64,000 nucleotides of DNA, from the NCBI GenBank assembly GCA_040954595.2, contig CM082578.2, positions 8,370,001 to 8,434,000 of the forward strand, written 5' to 3'. Numbering within the stretch: the first letter of the stretch is position 1; each line of letters opens with the position of its first letter. Below are positions 57,201-64,000 of the stretch, one piece after another. Both the position numbers and the translations under genes were made by a program. The notes under the pieces were generated by a model that had not been told where the DNA came from, ran no database searches, and saw only the letters and a list, made by a program, of their open reading frames with translations. Source of the DNA: Balanoglossus misakiensis. Taxonomy: Eukaryota > Hemichordata.

Positions 57201-60200
57201 TTTGCTGAGACGAAACTGGCGCACACTGTGCCTCGCATTATGAATAAATCATACAGCAGGATAAGATGTTATCGCGGCCGGCGACCGTGCAGCAAGACTT
57301 GTAGAAGACGATCGAGGCAGGCCAAAGAAGGGACGGTATGATACCATCTCGGAATGGATGTACATGTACATGCATTGAATTTTGTAAAATCTGAAAAGAC
57401 ATTGGAGGATAAAGTGGGATTGGATAAGACAATAGATGGATCAAATGTTGTTATCAAGCCTTATTCTCCATTTTTGCAAAGAACAGACAGAAAGTCATTG
57501 GAAGCTAACATATGGCCCTTGGATATAGACCTGTGTATTATGCTCTTGGGGCCGCACTATTACAAGCACCGTGGGAACCTTAGCTTTAGAGTGCATCTGC
57601 ACCTTTTATATGGCTAGTATATTTTCCAGATTTGAGCCAGCCAGCTTTCAGTCACAATTTTATGCTGATAGGTTAATTGAACAGGCAGGTGTTCTGCGCT
57701 GTGCACTTTTGAACTGCTGGCTAGCTCTCGTTGCAGTTTAACGGATTTTATTTCTGCACAGTGTAGCGTACGTACCAGACTCCAAGAAATCATACTCCAT
57801 GCAGTGTATCAGTGCAGAATTAATCAACAGAGAAATAATCCATAACAGTTTCAGACCCGTATACACATCGACATTGAAAATCAAGGAACACTCCACTTGA
57901 AAATTGCAACCTTCAAATCGAATCTATAAATTATTAATGTTGAGTAAGCACTGCAATGACTCGCCTGGGTTCAGCTGGATGGACGTTTTTTGTACATGTA
58001 TTCGTGGCCTGCGGTTTGAGTGGAGAAATTATACTCTGCAGCCGAGAGTCATGCAAAATTCAGCAGTCACCTGCAGATGCGACTCGAGTATAATTACAGT
58101 AGTTTGGCACGATTATAGTGGTGTCAAGTATTGCATTTGTAGTCTGGATCAGTTAAAACAGACATGAATTTCCCCTGTATGAGGTGATTTTTACTATACT
58201 TTATTCAGTCCACAGTAGTGTACATATATAGGACCTGGTTTCCCCACAGATCAATGTAGTTGTGTATGCGTGCGTAAGTATGTATGTATGAGTTTACTGG
58301 ACAAGGTGATGATTTATCTAATGGGTAAATTTAAGCTTCCGAGTTGAGCTATCTTTGTGTTTGAAATTCATAAGTGTGAGACCTGCATAGATATGTGGCA
58401 TATATACTTGGTATAAACAGGAGCAGTACATTATCCTTATAATGCTATAGTTCTCTCATCACAGAGCTGGATAGAAGGTTGGAGTTTATGATGTCATGCA
58501 TTCGCCACCCGGTAATGGCACTGCAGTGAATATCTAAAAAAATAAAACTTTATGAGCCATATACTATTTAACTGTATATTGAGTTTTCCCCCCTGATCTC
58601 GGAAGAGTCAAACGCAAGACATCTAGAAAACAAACTGCTTGAACAGTACACACGGAAACGTCCATTGTATTGTGTTGAGCACAAAGAAGTGAAATTTAAT
58701 TCACCTCATATACCTTTGAAGACGTGAATTCAATCGGTCAGTCACCTCGACTGGGAGAAAATTCTCATTTATGGATTATTGTGTTTATTGTGCATGCATA
58801 CCTGGTTCTTGTGAAAGACTGAGTTTGAATTCAGAAATTAGAAGTATTTACTCTTCTGGGAATCCCAGCTATGGAAATGGACTATTGTTTTGTTTGCCTC
58901 GGTTGTGTGCATATACACAATATATGTCAGCTGCGGCTGACATTTTGTATCCAGGGGCATGTCCACTCAGTTGGAAACCTACTATTAAAACCAACAGTCC
59001 CATAAATTAGCATTACTCTGCAATTTGTCACAGCAGAAATCACAGTTTAACAGACTTGTATGTTATCCGTTGAGAGCAAATTGAATTTACATTGAGTTGC
59101 CCATGTTTGACTGGGGGGGGGGGGGGGGGGGGGCAGTTTAAAAGACACCGGCAGAAAACGTGCACATGCACTGTTGGAAACTTTTTGGCGAGCAACTGTA
59201 ACCCTCTCCTGAACAGGTTTACAAAAATGTACACAGCATGTTGTGAAAATCTTCTGGAAAAGCATTTTATACTTGGAAGAGTGTCTCATACACACAAGCA
59301 AGTACCTGACAATCCAATTGTATCCTTTCTGCCTGCCATTAATCACTATTATGGTAGTGTACAGTTTACTAAAAGTAACAGGAATTATTTGTGTAGTTCA
59401 ACTTCATACGTCACATACATTTACCGGTACATGTTCAATGAACCTTCCTGCACACATTTCTTGCAATTATGTGTGCTGTGTGTGTGTAGTGACTAAAAAT
59501 GAAAACAAAATTCATTTATACTGAGGTACTATTTCACCTTTTCACTTGGTTTTTATTCAGTTGCTTGTATTACATTATAACTTACACCATTCTCAACACT
59601 GCATGTACGGTAGTTCTTAATCTTGGTGAATTTGGAACCAGTCAATTTCTCTCGCAAATTCAAACTCATTCACATGTGAGAATATTTCAATAATAACTTT
59701 TCATGCTCCATAAACTTAATTGAATGTGCGATCCTTTTTAGAATTTTGAGCTGTCAGTGATGTGAAGATGATGATTTTTAATACAAACGTCTGGATATCA
59801 GCAGAGATCTTTCAGCAGGCGTAATTAAACTTTTAGAGAAATTTTCTAACAGTAACTCTGTAGCTTTCTCATGGAACGGATTATGATATGTAAATGTACT
59901 AATCTGAGAACTGTCTGATGAACATCTCATTTGCATATATAAATCTTTTCCATCTGGGTGACAGCCAATAATAGTAACCCTGCTCAAAATGGCCATGGAT
60001 AATTTAATTACATTATCACTTTCATTTAATTCACTGATTATTGTTGTTATACAACTTCTTGATACAAAAATATACATTTTTGTTGTCATTAATATAAAAA
60101 TGTATAAAAGGAACCAGTTGCAATCTTGTCATTTTTCCAATATATATATATACATTTTGTGAATTTCAAAATAATGTACAGTTGTTTTGACCTAACGTAC

Positions 60201-60333
60201 CGCTTTATGTCCTGCTTTTCAAAAAGATAAAAAATTTAATGAAAGAAGATGGATATTAGCGTAAATTAAAAATAATAAACTAAATTTCAGATACTGAAAT
60301 GTAGAGTTTCCATAAAAAAGTAGTTCATTTGAT
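54254..60333. other. Long non-coding stretch (IMP4 3' flank to coiled-coil gene)
   Basis: About 6 kb. Open frames up to 134 codons occur, but none shows family motifs, splice-bounded exons or codon bias. A GT/GC-rich dinucleotide tract lies at about 55409-55445. Poly(G) or poly(C) runs are at about 54626-54638, 56700-56710 and 59113-59132. No clear AATAAA follows IMP4 within the first 300 bases. Confidence 0.5.
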
Positions 60334-61074
60334 TTACAGAATCGTGCAAGATTTGGACTTGTTGACAGAGTCACCTAATTTTGAACCGTCACTAGTAATC
60401 GTCGACCCTTGACTCGATGAAGTACTCCCAGCCTCTTTGCGGATTCTCTGCACTTGTTCCGCGTCCACGTACTTTTCGAGTTCCTCCACTTGTTGCGTGA
60501 TGTCCTTCAGTTCCTGTTCCATCTTGACGATCCGTCCGTCTTTCACCTGATCGTCTTTGATGAACCGCTTCAGCCTCACCTGCAAGTCTTTCATCTTGAG
60601 CTCGCTCTCCTCCTGCGACTGCAGGGCGTCGGCCAGCCGCTCGCGCAAGTAGGTCTCGCTCTCCTGCGTCTGCAGCACCCGTCGGGTCAGGTAGTTGGCC
60701 TGCACCTCCAGCCCGTCGGCCTGCTTGGCTTTCTCTTTGAGTTCGGTGACGCTGCTGGTGCCGGACGACGACCCCGCCTGTTGCAGCCGCTCCTCCAGTC
60801 TCTTGATGGCGTCTGCCTGCACGGCCGACCGCTGCGCCACCTCGCCCAGTTCCGTCACTAGACTGTCTCTCTTTGTCTTCAACTCCTCTATTTCCTTTTT
60901 GGCTTTCTTGTACTTGCCCCGAAGTTTTTTGTTCTCTCTTTCCAGTTCGCCCAGTGCATCTTTTGAGATGTCTGCTTTCTCAGACTCCGGGATTTCGGCC
61001 TTCTGTTCCGGTGCTGCTTCCCCAGGTTCCTGTCGCACATCGACACTGTTCTCTCCAGGGTCAGCACCTTCCAT
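60334..61074 (-). CDS. Intronless coiled-coil protein with C-terminal CAAX box (unidentified)
   Basis: One uninterrupted 246-codon frame. Residues 1-40 are acidic and Pro/Glu-rich. About 42-110 and 120-215 are strongly coiled-coil (ELERENKKLRGKYKKAKKE, ELKDITQQVEELEKYV), split by a Gly/Ser linker 'QQAGSSSGTSS'. The Ser-rich tail ends KSKSCTIL: a basic stretch plus a CAAX box with terminal Leu, predicted for geranylgeranylation, so a membrane-anchored rod is likely. I do not recognise the family. GC content is far above the surroundings. A clean acceptor (CCCCTTTTTTTCCAG at 61102) sits in the 5' UTR, 27 bases above the ATG, so the transcript is probably spliced upstream; a matching donor is at 63166. 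Confidence 0.8.
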   Translation of the reverse strand: MEGADPGENSVDVRQEPGEAAPEQKAEIPESEKADISKDALGELERENKKLRGKYKKAKKEIEELKTKRDSLVTELGEVAQRSAVQADAIKRLEERLQQAGSSSGTSSVTELKEKAKQADGLEVQANYLTRRVLQTQESETYLRERLADALQSQEESELKMKDLQVRLKRFIKDDQVKDGRIVKMEQELKDITQQVEELEKYVDAEQVQRIRKEAGSTSSSQGSTITSDGSKLGDSVNKSKSCTIL

Positions 61075-61101
61075 TATGGCAGATTACTTCCGGTCACTAT
61101 C

Positions 61102-63166
61102 CTGGAAAAAAAGGGGAGATTGAAAGAACACTTTGCCATTAAAATTTATGGATTGAACAGGATGACAGTGACTATGTATTTTAAATTAAAATTTAATATT
61201 TATCCAGAACTTTTCCGTGTTTGCTCTATTATGCATCAATGCAGCTTCATGTCTCATCCCTGAACTACATTTTACTATTCCCAGTTTAACACAGTTCAAA
61301 CATGAACCAGTATTATTATTATTGTCAGTATATTTATATCAACATTTTTAACTGTGGACTTTAAAGTCAACAGTGCGAGGGGTGAATGCAAGAAAACCTT
61401 TAGTTCATCACACAGAACCAAATTCTGGAGAAGTATCAAAACATATGTAAAGAATAAAGAAAGGAATGTTGATTTGCTGTAATTCTTTTTCCCCTGCTAG
61501 TCCAATAAACAGAACCCTCAGGGTGACACATTAAGCTGTATGACTGCATCTGTTGGCAAACACTGTGTGATATTTCCAATCCGTGGGGGACTGCTAAGTG
61601 CACAAAGGACAAAGGATTTTTCTCAATTGAAATCACGCTTTCAGTTGTCTCGCCAAGAGATATTTGAGCTGGACATTCTTTCAATAGCAGCACGAATATG
61701 ACACCATGTTGCGCGGCAGAATTTGACCATTTGATGCAACAGGTGGGTCTTCATTGTATCAGCAGATCCGAACAATTCTAGCACAACAATACATTAAGAC
61801 AAAATAGGGCCAAATTCTGAGTTTTAATACATATTGCTTTAGGCAAACAGAGGCAAATGTGAATATTCGAATAATGCAAGTCCAGCCCAACGGATCAAAC
61901 CTTTAATGGCATCAGGTGCCAATTCAATTATTGGGTTTAACTTTCACTGAAAAGAATTCCACATTCTCAAATGTGTTGTATTCTGCCTCAATCAACTTGT
62001 TAGAACACATTCAATGTTTTAAATGTTAATTGTAATCTTTTCAAACTGTCCATTGGATCATAAGAAAAGTAAAAGATTTCGCACAGAATGGACTGTCCTG
62101 TACAGTGTATTATCTGTATCTGAGATCCATGCACTTCAGGCTATCACCGCCACTACATGCCTTGATCACCACTGGCAAACCCAGTGTGTTAATATCTTCC
62201 GTTTTCATAGATCTGAAGGAAAGTTGTACCTGCTAGCTTGTCAAAGCTGAAAAATGCAGTGAAGCGTGTATAAAATTCATGGTAATTTTCTAAAGACTTT
62301 TGGCTGATTAATTGTTGAACTTGTGAAAAGAGAGCGCACAGTGTAGGACCCACATACTCGAACACAAACTCTGCCACACATTAATCTGAAAACTAGCAAG
62401 AATAATTAAAATGTTTATTATTTACGTGTAATCCCCCCCCCCAAGGAAAATTAATGTCATTTCACAGGAGTTGCAACAGGAGTTAAAAAACAATTGAACC
62501 ACCTTAGCAACACCTGTGTAATAATGAGCAATTGCCTGGGGAGATTTAATTGCCAGTTACATGTGAACACCGCCACAATCTCTCAAAGTATTTGTGTCTA
62601 TTTGTTCAAGGAAACAATATTGAATGGATACTGCCCAAGGGTCATCACTAATTTCTTAACACCCCCCCCCCCTTCCCAAGAATTTCTACCCACATTTGTA
62701 TAGGAAAGGAAATGTTTAAACTTGTCAATACTCGATGCATTGTGGGCAATGTGGAAAGAATAGGGAAAAATAATTTTTCCCTTCCAGTCTTTCCTGTTGT
62801 CAAGTTTGCATTTATTTATTATGTCAGTTATATGATATGGAATATCTGTCCGAAACTAGATTAAATTACTACCGTTATATTCTTTCGACTTCGGGACACA
62901 ACTTTCTTTTCAGCTGTCCCGCGGCCGTCTCCGCCATTATAATTAATAAGTAATATAATGCATAACTACACGACTGCCTTAATTTCCGCACTGTCTAGAA
63001 TTTCCCACGAGTAACAGTTAACGTGCAAGTAGATCAAAGTGTATGGAGTGACAAGTGGGGGACTTTAAGAACTTCCAATATTTGGCAAATGAGGCCGACT
63101 CTGGAAAGGAGTATTTGTTAGAATGTTTCCCTGGCTGGAAACTTCTGACAGTCTCTAGAAACTTAC
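61102..63166 (-). other. Probable 5' UTR intron of the coiled-coil gene
   Basis: Bounded by donor AAA|GTAAGT (63166) and acceptor TTTTCCAG (61102) on the minus strand; AT-rich, no exon inside. Poly(C) runs are at about 62433-62440 and 62662-62671. The pairing of these two sites is inferred. Confidence 0.45.
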
Positions 63167-63257
63167 TTTGACCGAGCCAGCTGTGATGCGCCGTCCTCAG
63201 GCTTGTCGATTCCACTTCGGTAATTGTGTCCACTACCATCGCACTAACCCGTATCAC
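63167..63257 (-). other. Possible non-coding first exon of the coiled-coil gene
   Basis: GC-rich stretch ending in a strong donor. An ATG at 63257 opens a short frame that would stop (TAG) just after joining the exon at 61101, so it would be an upstream ORF, not an N-terminal extension. The true 5' end is unknown. Confidence 0.4.
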
Positions 63258-63598
63258 GGCGTTGGAAGTAGCTAGCTATTTGTCAAGTTTCACCTTTGGC
63301 TTCTTGTTGCTACGTCATTATAACCACGCCAACTTCTGTTTACTATCGGCGTTGCTACGGTCCTCGTAAACACCACAGTGCAGCGTTAGCGCCGACGCGA
63401 CGCAAACAATACATTCAAGAGATAACCTGACCTGAACGGGTCCGTTAGTTTAGCTATATATGGAAAACCTATTACCAAATACGGAAAGCGCGGGAGAAAC
63501 GCACGTTTAATAACATTGAGGCTGAACATGACTGTTCATAGTTTGTTAGACTTTCCGCTCGTATTCCATGGGTTGTCGTGAGGTGACCGTTCATACAT

Positions 63599-63931
63599 AT
63601 GGCATACGGGCGTTTTGTTTATTTCATCAGTTTTCTGCGGGGAGAAATGTGCGTGACGTATTCTGGCAGGTGCTCGGAACACCCCCCTTGTGAAAATGGA
63701 ACCGCCAAGCAACGTCTGCTAGCTGAAACGATTCATGCAGTGCGTGTCACGACGACATCAACATCTTCCGGTAATTCTGCGGCGTATACTATATTCTGTG
63801 ACTGCTGGGTGCCTAACGGTAGACCTGTGAATGTGATCGTAGACGCCGACACTGGCAAATTTATATTATCCCACGACAGAAAACTGTATTTAGGACACAA
63901 CAGATATCTGTACATAAACCCAACACAGTAA
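63599..63931 (+). CDS. Small coding-looking frame, unidentified
   Basis: 110 codons. The last 60 residues (TSSGNSAAYTIFCDCWVP... GRPVNVIVDADTGKFIL... RKLYLGHNRYLYINPTQ) look like folded-protein sequence, with mixed hydrophobic and polar residues and balanced codons. The overlapping minus-strand frame does not. It may be a single-exon small protein or a last exon with an acceptor near 63719 (tctgctag). It would be head to head with the coiled-coil gene. No family recognised. Confidence 0.35.
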   Translation: MAYGRFVYFISFLRGEMCVTYSGRCSEHPPCENGTAKQRLLAETIHAVRVTTTSTSSGNSAAYTIFCDCWVPNGRPVNVIVDADTGKFILSHDRKLYLGHNRYLYINPTQ

Positions 63932-64000
63932 TGGGTTGCGGAATGAGCGCACGCTTCAAACGAAGTAGACCTTCCGTGAGCGCCACAGAGAGCACGCAAC

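Noticed and set aside
60454-61142. Plus-strand frames of 89-142 codons over the coiled-coil gene
   Set aside because: Leu/Ser-rich antisense shadows of a GC-rich Lys/Glu coding strand; no start context or motifs.

Overview
This is a piece of animal nuclear genome. Coding exons are short, have GT/AG borders and are separated by AT-rich introns. Every protein I recognise is most like a bilaterian, often vertebrate, counterpart. An invertebrate-type GH16 beta-1,3-glucanase, compact gene spacing, many small inverted-repeat transposons and frequent 'acatgtac'/'accggtac' words suggest a marine invertebrate. A non-vertebrate deuterostome such as a hemichordate or amphioxus is my best guess, but the species is not fixed by the sequence. 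Six protein-coding genes are supported, and I rebuilt exon borders by hand for the five with spliced coding regions; all splice phases close. Left to right they are: (1) 3.7-18.3 kb, minus strand: a LAT-type amino-acid transporter (SLC7 light chain) with one shared set of eight downstream exons and FOUR upstream alternative first coding exons. (2) 19.8-22.6 kb, minus: a secreted GH16 beta-1,3-glucanase with intact catalytic residues. (3) 24.3-28.0 kb, plus: Rab43/Rab19-type small GTPase, complete at 212 residues. (4) 33.5-41.2 kb, minus: HDHD5 (CECR5), a HAD-like hydrolase, tail to tail with Rab43. (5) 43.4-46.6 kb, minus: splicing factor ISY1. (6) 46.8-54.3 kb, plus: U3 snoRNP protein IMP4, head to head with ISY1 across a 198-base shared promoter. 

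The right end (54.3-64 kb) is mostly non-coding. It also holds an intronless, GC-rich coiled-coil reading frame ending in a CAAX prenylation box (60.3-61.1 kb, minus), which I cannot name, and a coding-looking orphan reading frame at 63.6 kb (plus). A short, possibly frameshifted, exon-like frame lies at 1.4 kb. Introns and spacers carry many small non-autonomous DNA transposons. Several have clear target duplications: two perfect fold-back elements with 9-base duplications (13.0 and 47.0 kb), a 603-base TTAA element (34.1 kb), a short TTAA-ended family (29.2, 35.6, 51.0 kb), a TA-flanked element (39.5 kb), a two-copy family (0.05 and 31.8 kb) and a large palindrome (26.8 kb). 

The main discovery candidate is the SLC7 locus. 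Four tandem first exons each encode the whole N-terminus, TM1-TM3 and the cysteine that ties the light chain to its heavy chain. All four end in the same splice phase, so each can join the single common exon 2. This is a variable-exon layout comparable to UGT1 or clustered protocadherins, but in an amino-acid transporter. Exons 1a and 1b also share a nearly identical block, which looks like recent gene conversion. Second in interest is the linkage of ISY1 and Rab43, which in human are adjacent on 3q21.3 and form a read-through transcript.
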